A stretch of DNA of 16,742 nucleotides from Moraxellaceae bacterium UBA2031 (lineage in GTDB: Bacteria; Pseudomonadota; Gammaproteobacteria; Pseudomonadales; Moraxellaceae), in assembly GCA_002333145.1 (NCBI GenBank), contig DDBN01000114.1, positions 26,428-43,169 on the forward strand, in the 5' to 3' direction. The notes under the pieces were generated by a model. It saw only the letters and a list, made by a program, of their open reading frames with translations, did no database searches and was not told the origin of the DNA. Below are positions 8,001 to 13,695 of this stretch, one piece after another (the first letter of the stretch is position 1; each line of letters opens with the position of its first letter). The position numbers were made by a program, and so were the translations under genes.

Positions 8001-9042
8001 GAATGCGGATGAGTTTGGTATCTTGCTGGAAGATTGTGATTTGGGTAAAGCACAGCAACTGGTGAGCTTGCGCTTAGGTGAACTTGCTGCCATGAAATTC
8101 ACCTGTAACGATCAGGGCTATAAGCTGACGGCCAGCGCGGGCTTGGTAGATATTACCTACGCCAGTGATAACGACGCTAATATTCTGCGAGCAGCGGAGG
8201 AGGCCTGTGCCCAAGCGAAGACGGCCGGTGGTAACCGTATTCAGATATACCAGCCTGATGCAGTCGAGTTGAATCGTCGCGACAATGTCATGGTCTGGGT
8301 GTCTAAGCTGAATCAAGCACTTGAAAATGAACGTTTGACCTTACGTTGCCAGAAGATACAGGCCATTGATCCGACGCGTAAAAGCCAGGAATTACCGCAC
8401 TATGAGATTCTACTGGGTATGCGCGATGATGGTGGCGAGCATATACCTCCCAGCGAGTTTGTGCAGGCGGCTGAGCGCTATAATCGCATGCTTGCGGTAG
8501 ATAAGTGGGTAGTTGATAGCTCACTGCACTGGATGAAAGATCACCCGGCCAAGGTTGAAAAACTTGGCATGCTGTCGATCAATCTATCGGGTCACTCTTT
8601 GTCAGATGCAAAGATGATGAGTTATATCTTTGACCGTCTGCTGGAGTACGGCTTGCCGACCAATAAAATATGTTTCGAGATTACGGAGACAACGGCTATT
8701 AGCAATCTGCCGGATGCGGTTGACCTGATGCGTGAGCTGAAGAAAGTAGGATGTCGCTTTGCACTGGATGATTTTGGTGCCGGGCATGCAAGTTATAACT
8801 ACCTTAAACATTTGCCGCTGGATTTTGTGAAGATTGACGGTGCTTTTGTTAAAGATATTGCCACGGACGAGAATGACTATACCATGGTGCGTTCGATCAA
8901 TGATCTTGCGCATTATATGGGTCTGCAAACGATTGCAGAGTACGTGGAAAATGATGAAATATTGGTGCGACTGCAGGAGATTGGTGTCGACTACGCTCAG
9001 GGATATGAAATTGAGCACCCGCGATGGCTGGATAGCCTGTAA
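5065..9042 (+). CDS. Large c-di-GMP protein: PilZ, DUF1631-like, degenerate GGDEF, EAL phosphodiesterase
   Basis: 1325 residues, soluble, with no signal or membrane segment. Domain order: PilZ (about 5-115), with R5-x3-R9 and D32-I-G-P-G-G37, where Gly replaces the usual Ser; DUF1631-like helical region in two parts (about 125-330 and 540-770), joined by an Ala/Gly/Glu-rich linker (about 380-440); GGDEF (about 903-1060); EAL (about 1085-1320). The GGDEF domain keeps DELTGLTNR but has NADEF (980-984) for GGDEF and NLDQFK for the usual DxDxFK, so it is probably not a cyclase. The EAL domain keeps the catalytic set: E1114 (YEILLG), N1173, E1205-I-T-E1208, D1235-D1236-F, K1256, E1292 in AEYVE and Q1312-G. 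The likely role is a cytoplasmic c-di-GMP phosphodiesterase, sensed or tuned through PilZ and the pseudo-GGDEF. What DUF1631 does is unknown. It is monocistronic, between two strong terminators. Confidence 0.93.
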   Translation: MPDQRHTERLPLSMTVQLIARGFNRRSCRMKDIGPGGALLELPKVAAEGEPSLKQGEVIILRMFLGKGDAAREHELRARVVHLDAAFLGVSFFNPDDETLKLLLSAGAQASEKQGVLTPVARSFLEQLGQQVAGFCRYRLADFFKSAEELLLETADNARSNTDQRIFFDAVTLLRKQQGTLTARFMMALDKTFSDFDEKASQNVKRPDISRLALVDKGQFEEWLIVKMISSRVEANCRTPLFALQIRLNDLAGVAEGQQQPNRFLPIYVCEAFQEAITVLRPDITLEKLLYKSFENSILAGFEGLYESLNETLARGGVLPDLDVSRYLVKHSDGSDELVTDTQLQSVVQADAPQGEVVQGEVVSKGGVSQKTIVGSGVVEGAAERVVNRIGEADGTAAVAAAGVGAASGVVGTEAAAETAASDAGKKSENQPPKSAAEFLARAGSNSAQQRFETSQRDAKAAVTALKRLFEAKNTRRDQDVVNESGDGTPPVAVPQFEVKDVQQSFDQLKLAGKDWQPVLQTMAADQGCELAGTVQSIVQVSEGVLNNLLQNQSIGEPAKAWFRRLELPLLHSLMTDDDLFQREDHPARQVLNRLARLGFRDHPLTREQEETIANLVEEISQVFNSEPEVFDKALGVLEPMVKRQEVSYQRNLERVRQLAEGEHRLDSARQRVQQFLDERLAGKRVPKPLISLIDSGWRDLLVKTHLRLGEESREWIEYAGVVDELLVIGDDMHRPFDLRNILRLIKAGLHELGDTGGRQQQQAVAELKQLLSGPQRVLGDVAWVVLPALQSEEKSDPAEERWLEKWMDRARRLQLGDWIELRHRGEDSDRMRLAWRAADDSKFVFVNHQGVKVSDFTLRELAALMHTGNALIFEGDDIPVVDDALEKVVHQLYDQLAWQAMHDELTGLTNRTEFTRQLQRVVDDAKRTRSRHVVGYINLDQFKLINNTSGFAAGDQLLKDVAHLLSKALKAKTLVSRLNADEFGILLEDCDLGKAQQLVSLRLGELAAMKFTCNDQGYKLTASAGLVDITYASDNDANILRAAEEACAQAKTAGGNRIQIYQPDAVELNRRDNVMVWVSKLNQALENERLTLRCQKIQAIDPTRKSQELPHYEILLGMRDDGGEHIPPSEFVQAAERYNRMLAVDKWVVDSSLHWMKDHPAKVEKLGMLSINLSGHSLSDAKMMSYIFDRLLEYGLPTNKICFEITETTAISNLPDAVDLMRELKKVGCRFALDDFGAGHASYNYLKHLPLDFVKIDGAFVKDIATDENDYTMVRSINDLAHYMGLQTIAEYVENDEILVRLQEIGVDYAQGYEIEHPRWLDSL

Positions 9043-9057
9043 GCGCGCATCAGAAAT

Positions 9058-9090
9058 AGAAAAGCCCCGCATTGCGGGGCTTTTCTATTA
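9058..9090. terminator. Bidirectional intrinsic terminator between the EAL gene and yceI
   Basis: AGAAAAGCCCCGC (9058-9070) and GCGGGGCTTTTCT (9074-9086) form a perfect 13-bp stem with a three-base loop. The stem has a GC-rich core and A-rich and T-rich flanks, so it works in both directions. It ends the + strand gene (stop at 9042) and the - strand yceI gene (stop at 9104), which converge here. Confidence 0.95.
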
Positions 9091-9103
9091 TGGCCGACCA
9101 GTA

Positions 9104-9751
9104 TTACTGTGCAGACTTTGCAGCGGCAGCCTGCTTGTCCAATGCTTTTTGATAGGCTTGGGATTCTATGGCTTCAACAGTAATAGTTACTGTCAGGTCA
9201 TCACCTACAATCGGTGCATATTTACCCATGCCAAAGTCGGAGCGGCGTATCGTTGTGGTGGCTTGAAAGCCAGCAGCAGCGGCATTGTCGTAAAACGGAT
9301 GTGGGCCAATGGTATTGGCCTTTGCTTGTAGCTTTACTGCCCGTGTTATGCCATTCACCGTTAGGTCGCCCAGCAGGGTGAAGTTGCGCTTTTTCTGCTG
9401 AACGTCACGTATGCCCGTACTGCGAAAAGTAATAGTCGGGAAGTCGGCTGTTTTGAAATAGTCGCCCGAGTTAATCAGGTGCTCGTTTAGCAGCGGGACA
9501 AAGCTGTCGACTGACTTCACTGGAATCGTGACTTCTACCGAGGATTTTTCTGGGTGATCGTGGTTTCCCTTGATCTGGCCGGTGACATCTCTGAATACCG
9601 CGCCAGGGTTGGAGAAGCCCACATGGTTCCAACTGAAATACACTTGGGTATGTGTAGGGTCGATTGTGTAGGTTGTGACATTGTCAGCCAGTGCAGAAGC
9701 GCTGGCGACTGCAAGCGTGCTGGCGATGATCAGATTGCGAAAGAGTTTCAT
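9104..9751 (-). CDS. yceI: YceI-family periplasmic (lipocalin-like) protein
   Basis: 215 residues. A classical Sec signal peptide (MKLFRNLIIASTLAVASASALA) with an A-L-A site predicts cleavage before Asp23. The mature protein shows the YceI pattern: YTIDPTHTQVYFSWNHVGFSN at the start, DVTGQIKG, the segment FKTADFPTITFRST, LLGDLTVNGITRAVKL, and SDFGMGKYAPIVGDDLTVTI near the end. Family members form a beta-barrel that binds long isoprenoid-type lipids and are often induced by base, osmotic or general stress; the exact role is unsettled. The C-terminus has an extra Gln/Ala/Lys-rich tail (KALDKQAAAAKSAQ) of roughly 15 residues. AGGAGG (complement of 9756-9761) precedes the ATG by four bases. The gene is monocistronic and converges on the upstream gene at a shared terminator. 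Confidence 0.95.
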   Translation of the reverse strand: MKLFRNLIIASTLAVASASALADNVTTYTIDPTHTQVYFSWNHVGFSNPGAVFRDVTGQIKGNHDHPEKSSVEVTIPVKSVDSFVPLLNEHLINSGDYFKTADFPTITFRSTGIRDVQQKKRNFTLLGDLTVNGITRAVKLQAKANTIGPHPFYDNAAAAGFQATTTIRRSDFGMGKYAPIVGDDLTVTITVEAIESQAYQKALDKQAAAAKSAQ

Positions 9752-9848
9752 AATGCCTCCTGGCGTTTTTATCGGGACAGATGAATGCTGGCATTTTTCC
9801 TGTTTGAGGGCAGCACGGTTTTGTTCCCTAATGGTTAATATCGTGTAC

Positions 9849-9864
9849 TGCTAATCTTTTAGCA
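9849..9864. repeat. Short AT-rich palindrome between yceI and the trpD2-like gene
   Basis: TGCTAA and TTAGCA flank a TCTT centre. The site lies 98 bases upstream of yceI (read on the - strand) and 57 bases beyond the end of the trpD2-like gene. It could be an operator for yceI or an end-of-operon structure. No strong promoter boxes are visible around it. Confidence 0.3.
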
Positions 9865-9920
9865 TAGCTGCTTTGTCGAATTGTTCTTTTGTGATTTTTC
9901 TGAAAACAGCAAGATAGGGA

Positions 9921-10928
9921 TCAAATTGACGTGTGGTCCCGATTTTCCCACCATGCGCGGGCCATAATCAGTGCTTCATCTTGGGTGGCAGACTTCTGCA
10001 AGCTGCGTAAGGCGAGAGCAAGCGTGCCAATCACGGCCATTTCTCCGTACTCGTGGGGTTTATCGCCACGCCACACCGCCAGAAAATCTTCCAATACAAA
10101 CTCGTCCTCCGGGGCGTGTCTTTCTTGAAATAGCATTGGCCATTCTTCCTCCATCAGCTCGCCATCGACTATTTTCTTTGCCAGGCAACTGCCATCTGGG
10201 TTGCGCTCAATTTCGCCGCCTTCGCCCTTGATAACGCAGCTGTTGCGGTAGCCCAGCAGATTGGCGGCCGTCTGATGCGAGTCACGATAAGCAGGGTGAA
10301 AGATGGCCTGTAAGACATAGGGGGCATTCAGTGGATTAAGCAGGCGCGACAATGTATGCACGGACGAGCGCAGACCCATAACGTTGCGCAGATCAATCAT
10401 CTCACCCATTGGCGGGCAGAGACGCTGCAGCGATAGATAAGCAAAGCCGCTGTTGTGCATGGATTCACGCACTTCGTCCCAGTTATGACAGGCGGCCATG
10501 TTAAGCACGGGTAACAGGCTTTCGGTATATAGCCGATTAACGGTGTGGCCGCTGGCACCGTGCATAAAGACACGAATGCCGTTGGCGACCAGCAGCTTTA
10601 TGGCAAATAGAAACCAAGGGTAGTGCTTGCGCTTGCCAGCATAGGAAGACCAGTCCAGATCGACCGGAATATCCTGTGGTGCTTGCATAAAGTCACGGGC
10701 AGCGGCAACAAAGCCGGCCAGCTCTTCTGGGCTTTCTTCCTTTACGCGCAGCAGCATCAGGAAGGCCCCAAGCTGAACATCTAATACTTCACCACGTAGG
10801 ATCATGCCCATGGCGTCACGGGCTTCGTCGAAGGAGAGTGACCGTGAGCTGGTTTTGCCTTTGCCGAGAATACGCACGTATTGGGCGAAGGGATGCTCTG
10901 CGTCGCGATAGATGTTTTTCATGACCAT
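9921..10928 (-). CDS. ybiB: TrpD2/YbiB-like protein (anthranilate phosphoribosyltransferase fold)
   Basis: 335 residues from the chosen start. E. coli YbiB is about 320. The protein has the two-domain TrpD/nucleoside-phosphorylase family layout: an N-terminal helical part with SLSFDEARDAMGMILRGEVLDVQLGAFLMLLRVKEES, then an alpha/beta domain with FMHGASGHTVNR in place of the usual phosphoribosyl-pyrophosphate loop and RLCPPMGEMIDLRNVMGLRS. TrpD2 proteins are not tryptophan enzymes: E. coli YbiB binds nucleic acids and belongs to the LexA regulon. Automatic annotation often says 'glycosyl transferase'. ATG 10928 (MVMKNIYRD) is chosen because AGGAGA (complement of 10936-10941) precedes it by seven bases; a longer frame to 10997 would overlap tusE. 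It follows tusE by 34 bases and is probably the last gene of that operon. No SOS box is visible directly upstream. Confidence 0.9.
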   Translation of the reverse strand: MVMKNIYRDAEHPFAQYVRILGKGKTSSRSLSFDEARDAMGMILRGEVLDVQLGAFLMLLRVKEESPEELAGFVAAARDFMQAPQDIPVDLDWSSYAGKRKHYPWFLFAIKLLVANGIRVFMHGASGHTVNRLYTESLLPVLNMAACHNWDEVRESMHNSGFAYLSLQRLCPPMGEMIDLRNVMGLRSSVHTLSRLLNPLNAPYVLQAIFHPAYRDSHQTAANLLGYRNSCVIKGEGGEIERNPDGSCLAKKIVDGELMEEEWPMLFQERHAPEDEFVLEDFLAVWRGDKPHEYGEMAVIGTLALALRSLQKSATQDEALIMARAWWENRDHTSI

Positions 10929-10935
10929 GATGTTC

Positions 10936-10941
10936 TCTCCT
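10936..10941 (-). promoter_or_regulatory. Ribosome binding site deciding the trpD2-like start
   Basis: On the - strand AGGAGA is followed by seven bases and ATG. A second in-frame ATG comes two codons later. This rejects the upstream extension that would run into tusE. Confidence 0.8.
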
Positions 10942-10962
10942 GCGAGAAGTGTAGCGGCAGGT

Positions 10963-11280
10963 TTAGATGCAGTTGGCGGGTTTGGGTAGGCCGGCAATGC
11001 GTGCGATGGTTTTTGCTGGCGTACCGGGAAACAACTGCATTACATAAATGCTGGTGGCTTTTTCAGGCCCTAATTCTTGTGCCAGAAACTTCATGAGCGG
11101 CCGTGTGGCAGGTGATAACTCGTATCGGGCATAGAAGCGGCGGATAGCCTGCAGGATTTCCCAGTGTGCAGGCGTTAGTACCATCGCATCACGTGCAGCA
11201 ATTTCGGCAGCGAGTGCTTCTGTCCACTGTGTGTGGTCACGCAGATAGCCTTCGTCATCGAACGTATGGCTGGCGCTCAT
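10963..11280 (-). CDS. tusE: TusE, sulfur-carrier protein of the tRNA 2-thiouridine relay
   Basis: 105 residues, DsrC/TusE family (E. coli TusE 109). The C-terminus GLPKPANCI carries the invariant penultimate cysteine, which accepts persulfide sulfur from TusD in the TusBCD complex and passes it to MnmA for 2-thiolation of U34 in tRNA-Glu, -Gln and -Lys. The second cysteine that sulfite-reductase DsrC proteins carry about ten residues earlier is absent here (AKTIARIAG), so this is a TusE and not a dissimilatory DsrC. The conserved FDDEGYL start, ALTPAHWEI-like segment (here LTPAHWEILQAIRRFY) and ATRPLMKFL are present. Its ATG overlaps the tusB stop (ATGA), and GGAG lies six bases upstream inside tusB. 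Confidence 0.96.
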   Translation of the reverse strand: MSASHTFDDEGYLRDHTQWTEALAAEIAARDAMVLTPAHWEILQAIRRFYARYELSPATRPLMKFLAQELGPEKATSIYVMQLFPGTPAKTIARIAGLPKPANCI

Positions 11281-11564
11281 GCACCACTCCAGTTGAGCGC
11301 CTTTTCATGCTCTATGCACAGGCTGACGTAACCGGCGTGATCCAGAAGCGGGATGGTTGTCGGCCACTGGGTTAGCAGGCCACGTGCGGTGACATCTGGC
11401 TTGAGCGCGTGCAGCGGCTGTGTAAGGCCATTGTCCTGCTGTAGGCCAAGGTAGACACCATCGCCGGTCAGAAGGATGCCGTCATCGAGATTGATGACGC
11501 GACGCAGGCTGCTAAGGGTGTCTGCCGCAGTGGGGGAGCAGCTCACGATGTGCAGGGTACTCAT
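11277..11564 (-). CDS. tusB: TusB (DsrH family), sulfur relay subunit
   Basis: 95 residues, the same length as E. coli TusB. It begins MSTLHIVSCSPTAADTLSS and contains DDGILLTGDGVYLGL, typical of the small DsrE-fold DsrH/TusB proteins. It is part of the TusBCD heterohexamer that receives sulfur from TusA and hands it to TusE. An open frame extends upstream to 11759 but runs through tusC and has no ribosome binding site. AGGAGG (complement of 11571-11576) six bases before ATG 11564 fixes the start. It is 22 bases from tusC and overlaps tusE by four bases. Confidence 0.94.
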   Translation of the reverse strand: MSTLHIVSCSPTAADTLSSLRRVINLDDGILLTGDGVYLGLQQDNGLTQPLHALKPDVTARGLLTQWPTTIPLLDHAGYVSLCIEHEKALNWSGA

Positions 11565-11570
11565 GGATGG

Positions 11571-11576
11571 CCTCCT
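11571..11576 (-). promoter_or_regulatory. Consensus ribosome binding site of tusB
   Basis: A perfect AGGAGG on the - strand, six bases before ATG 11564. It decides the short 95-residue form of TusB over the longer open frame. Confidence 0.85.
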
Positions 11577-11586
11577 ATGGTGGTTG

Positions 11587-11943
11587 TCAGATGCGCAACA
11601 CGGCTTCTTGTGCCGCCAGCAGCTCACGTAGAGCCTCGCTTTCCAAAAGAGTGACCGGAAGCCCCAGTTGTTCTGCGCTAAGGCCTCTATCGCGCAGTGA
11701 GGCCGCATCAGCATAGACCTGTTCGATATCGTACAAGGGCAGTGCACCCAGCTGGGCAATCAGGGTTTTACGGTCGAGGGCCTGACCTTGCTGTTCTGGC
11801 AGCAGTTGCCAGACTCCATCCCCTTGGAACAGCAGGCTGACAGATTGCCCAAAGGCGGCGCAGACCAGTGCGACATCGAGTGTTTCTGAAGGAGACTCGC
11901 TGCCATAGGGCGCTTTGTGCTGAATGAAGAGGATCTTTTTCAT
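11587..11943 (-). CDS. tusC: TusC (DsrF family), sulfur relay subunit
   Basis: 118 residues (E. coli TusC 119). It starts MKKILFIQHKAPYGSES, the TusC hallmark with K-P/A-P-Y-G, followed by a DsrE-like fold with LDVALVCAAFGQSVSLLFQGDGVW and PLYDIEQVYADAASLRDRGL. TusC has no catalytic cysteine of its own and is structural in TusBCD. AGGA about seven bases upstream on the - strand supports ATG 11943. It lies 12 bases after tusD and 22 before tusB. Confidence 0.95.
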   Translation of the reverse strand: MKKILFIQHKAPYGSESPSETLDVALVCAAFGQSVSLLFQGDGVWQLLPEQQGQALDRKTLIAQLGALPLYDIEQVYADAASLRDRGLSAEQLGLPVTLLESEALRELLAAQEAVLRI

Positions 11944-11955
11944 AGATTGTCCTGC

Positions 11956-12342
11956 TTACGGCACGAAGCTGATGACGCGATCAGCGGTAATCAGCGATTC
12001 GGCCAGTTGGCCCAGTCCGCTGATGATAAAGCCGGGGGCGAGGTTGGCCACAGGCTGCTCAAAGCGGCGTGCGTTGTCTGCGTCCAGCACACCACGCTTG
12101 AGCGCTGCCGCCACGCAGATAACCAGTTCAGTACCGTTCTCTGCCAGAGCGGCCCAACGACTGCCAAGGTTGGCTTCGTCCTGCGGCGGGGTATTCAGCA
12201 GATTGCCATGCAACACGCCATCCCCATAGAAGAACACGCGCTCAACCGTATGGCCTTGGGCGCGTGCAGCCTCACAGAAGTGCAGGGCATGCCATGCCTG
12301 CTCATGCAGAGGGGGTGCGGTAATGAGAAGGGCAAAATTCAT
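11956..12342 (-). CDS. tusD: TusD (DsrE family), sulfurtransferase of the tRNA 2-thiouridine relay
   Basis: 128 residues, the same length as E. coli TusD. It starts MNFALLITAPP and contains RVFFYGDGVLHGN and TELVICVAAALKRGV. Cys76 in LVICVAAALKRG corresponds to the active-site Cys78 of E. coli, which carries the persulfide from TusA. ALKRGVLD and FIISGLGQLAE are further family signatures. The frame is open upstream to a TTG at 12411, but homology supports ATG 12342. No convincing ribosome binding site precedes either start (upstream of the ATG reads CCCCCGCACACCGCC), so initiation may be weak or leaderless-like. It is the first gene of tusD-tusC-tusB-tusE-trpD2-like; I could not place its promoter with confidence in 12343-12480. 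Confidence 0.95.
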   Translation of the reverse strand: MNFALLITAPPLHEQAWHALHFCEAARAQGHTVERVFFYGDGVLHGNLLNTPPQDEANLGSRWAALAENGTELVICVAAALKRGVLDADNARRFEQPVANLAPGFIISGLGQLAESLITADRVISFVP

Positions 12343-12619
12343 GGCGGTGTGCGGGGGAAATGACGGAAGTGGCCCCTGATTCCTGATTCCTAATGGCTCA
12401 TGGTAATGCAATGTCCGTTAAGGTGCACATATAGGGTTTTTAATTGGCTAGGTGCAGGGATTACAGGGAAGGGGTGAGGCCCTGCTAGTATATTTTTTCG
12501 GGTTGAATGGTGTAGTGTTTGCACTAAATGAGTGCGCGCATTTGATTTGGTGCCTGTTCGGAAATCCGGGGCTTATAGCAACTCTTTAGCTGAAATATTA
12601 GTGATATTAGGGATTAATT

Positions 12620-13285
12620 ATGAAGCTCATACTGAATTTATTAGTTTTTATTTTAGGAATAAATATTAGTGGATGTATATTTACTGATGCCGCATCAGAA
12701 ATTGGATATAAAGAACCAATTATCGATAAGATATATGCTTTCTTGGCTTACCCAGATAAAACAAAGCTCGTATTTGTTGGCGAAAAGTATCACTACTTTA
12801 TAAATCCTGATGCGAATATTGAGAAATTTTTGCGAATACAAAATAAGCCAAATATGTCAGTAATATTTTATGACTTCGAGACTGATGGGAGAAATATATC
12901 TGGAAGCTACAAAATATATATAGATAATAAAAGCTTAGATAAAAGTATGACTCAGTTGCTAGTTGAATCTGGATTCGAAGAAAGGCCCCATGACCTCGCT
13001 CTGCTTGGGAAAGTTTCTGGAGTGCTTAATCTTCCATCTGATATAAAATTAGAAAATATAAGTAGCATGAAAAATTCATACGAACTAAAAATTGCACAAA
13101 AACCATCTAAGACAGCATCCCTAACAAAGTTAATAGTTTCTCCGCTGGCAATTGTTGCTGATGTTGGTGTAGTAATTGCCGGAACAGGAATTATTTTGAC
13201 TGCAGTTCCTGTGCTATGTCTTTCTAAGGGGGTTTTTGATATCGCTAGTGGTAATGATAGTAGCAAATGTCCTTCGGGGCTTTAG
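12620..13285 (+). CDS. Predicted orphan lipoprotein in an AT-rich segment
   Basis: 221 residues. A hydrophobic leader (MKLILNLLVFILGIN) runs into I16-S17-G18-C19, a good lipobox, so signal peptidase II cleavage before Cys19 is expected; Ile at position +2 favours the outer membrane. The mature part is mixed alpha/beta, with KLVFVGEKYHYFINPDANIEKF as its most distinctive segment. A second strongly hydrophobic stretch near residues 168-200 (SPLAIVADVGVVIAGTGIIL followed by TAVPVLCL) could be a membrane helix or hairpin. A Ser/Asn/Cys tail ends KCPSGL. I do not recognise the family. Codon use is far more AT-rich than in the neighbours (many ATA, AAA, TTA), suggesting acquisition. AGGG about eight bases upstream supports ATG 12620. 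It stands alone on the + strand between the divergent tus operon and tRNA-Ser. Confidence 0.8.
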   Translation: MKLILNLLVFILGINISGCIFTDAASEIGYKEPIIDKIYAFLAYPDKTKLVFVGEKYHYFINPDANIEKFLRIQNKPNMSVIFYDFETDGRNISGSYKIYIDNKSLDKSMTQLLVESGFEERPHDLALLGKVSGVLNLPSDIKLENISSMKNSYELKIAQKPSKTASLTKLIVSPLAIVADVGVVIAGTGIILTAVPVLCLSKGVFDIASGNDSSKCPSGL

Positions 13286-13304
13286 TAGTAACTAATAAAT
13301 AGCT

Positions 13305-13322
13305 AAAGCCATTGCTTTTTTT
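13305..13322 (+). terminator. Weak intrinsic terminator-like hairpin after the lipoprotein gene
   Basis: AAAGC and GCTTT form a five-base stem around CATT, followed by a run of T (13316-13322), about 20 bases past the stop codon. The stem is short, so termination would be inefficient. It is the best candidate for the end of this transcript. Confidence 0.35.
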
Positions 13323-13434
13323 AAATAGTGAGGGGGGGGTAGTTTTTTGAGGTCACTAATTGTTATTTTCGCTGGCTTAGTGTTTTTTTAGTAATTTGCC
13401 GATATTAATTTAGATAAATTATTTCATAGCGTGA

Positions 13435-13451
13435 CATGCCTGCTAGGCATG
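13435..13451. repeat. Perfect inverted repeat over the start of the 46-codon frame
   Basis: CATGCCT (13435-13441) and AGGCATG (13445-13451) are perfect inverted copies separated by GCT. The left arm contains the ATG of the small reading frame at 13436. As DNA it could be an operator; as RNA it would hide the start codon in a hairpin. Confidence 0.5.
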
Positions 13452-13576
13452 CTTATATCTATATTTTAATATTAATATGGATTTCGTTACTGGGCGGTAA
13501 TTCATCCGCTGATTCAGGTAGTGGCTTTAGTTCGTCCAGTAATAACTGTGGCGATGATGGAGATTGTGGCGATTAG
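13436..13576 (+). CDS. Candidate 46-residue membrane or exported micropeptide
   Basis: The reading frame is ATG 13436 to TAG 13574-13576, with an in-frame TAG at 13427-13429 just upstream, so it cannot be extended. The peptide begins MPARHAYIYILILIWISLL, a short positive start and a strongly hydrophobic stretch, then a Gly/Ser-rich segment (SADSGSGFSSSSNN), and ends CGDDGDCGD with two cysteines among aspartates. This order of segments is unusual for random AT-rich sequence and resembles a small membrane-anchored or secreted peptide. Against it: there is no Shine-Dalgarno sequence, the start sits inside an inverted repeat, and the promoter is not clear (a TTGCCG at 13396-13401 is the only hint). 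I do not recognise a family. Confidence 0.35.
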   Translation: MPARHAYIYILILIWISLLGGNSSADSGSGFSSSSNNCGDDGDCGD

Positions 13577-13589
13577 TCCGTTACAGACG

Positions 13590-13613
13590 TTGGCTGAGCT
13601 AAAACTTAGCCAA
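13590..13613. repeat. Hairpin following the 46-codon frame
   Basis: TTGGCTGAG (13590-13598) and CTTAGCCAA (13605-13613) form a nine-base stem with one G-T pair and a CTAAAA loop, 14 bases after the TAG. It lacks a T-run on either strand. It may be a transcript end structure or part of a recombination remnant. Confidence 0.4.
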
Positions 13614-13670
13614 AAGCCCGCAAGATTCTCGACAAGAAAATCACTGATCACAAAGAGAGAGTTGCTTCTG

Positions 13671-13695
13671 AAAAGATGCGCTGAAAAGTGCATCT
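13671..13695 (-). terminator. Probable terminator of tRNA-Ser
   Basis: Read on the - strand, AGATGCAC and GCGCATCT form an eight-base stem with one G-T pair around a TTTTCA loop, followed by TTT. It lies 22 bases beyond the CCA end of tRNA-Ser. The T-run is short, so strength is uncertain. Confidence 0.5.

Noticed and set aside
8602..9072. 156-codon - strand frame opposite the EAL domain
   Set aside because: Antisense to conserved EAL catalytic motifs and running through the terminator stem; no motif of its own.
10963..11280. Dissimilatory DsrC (sulfite reductase partner)
   Set aside because: Only the penultimate cysteine is present; the second conserved DsrC cysteine is missing, and tusDCB lie adjacent without dsrAB.
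11277..11759. 160-residue version of TusB with a long N-terminal extension
   Set aside because: The extension is the tusC coding region read in another frame, and a perfect AGGAGG precedes the shorter start at 11564.
12972..12979. GATTCGAA, an eight-base match to the T-loop of tRNA-Ser, as a possible att remnant
   Set aside because: It is only eight bases long, lies inside the lipoprotein coding sequence and does not extend to the tRNA 3' end; chance is sufficient.
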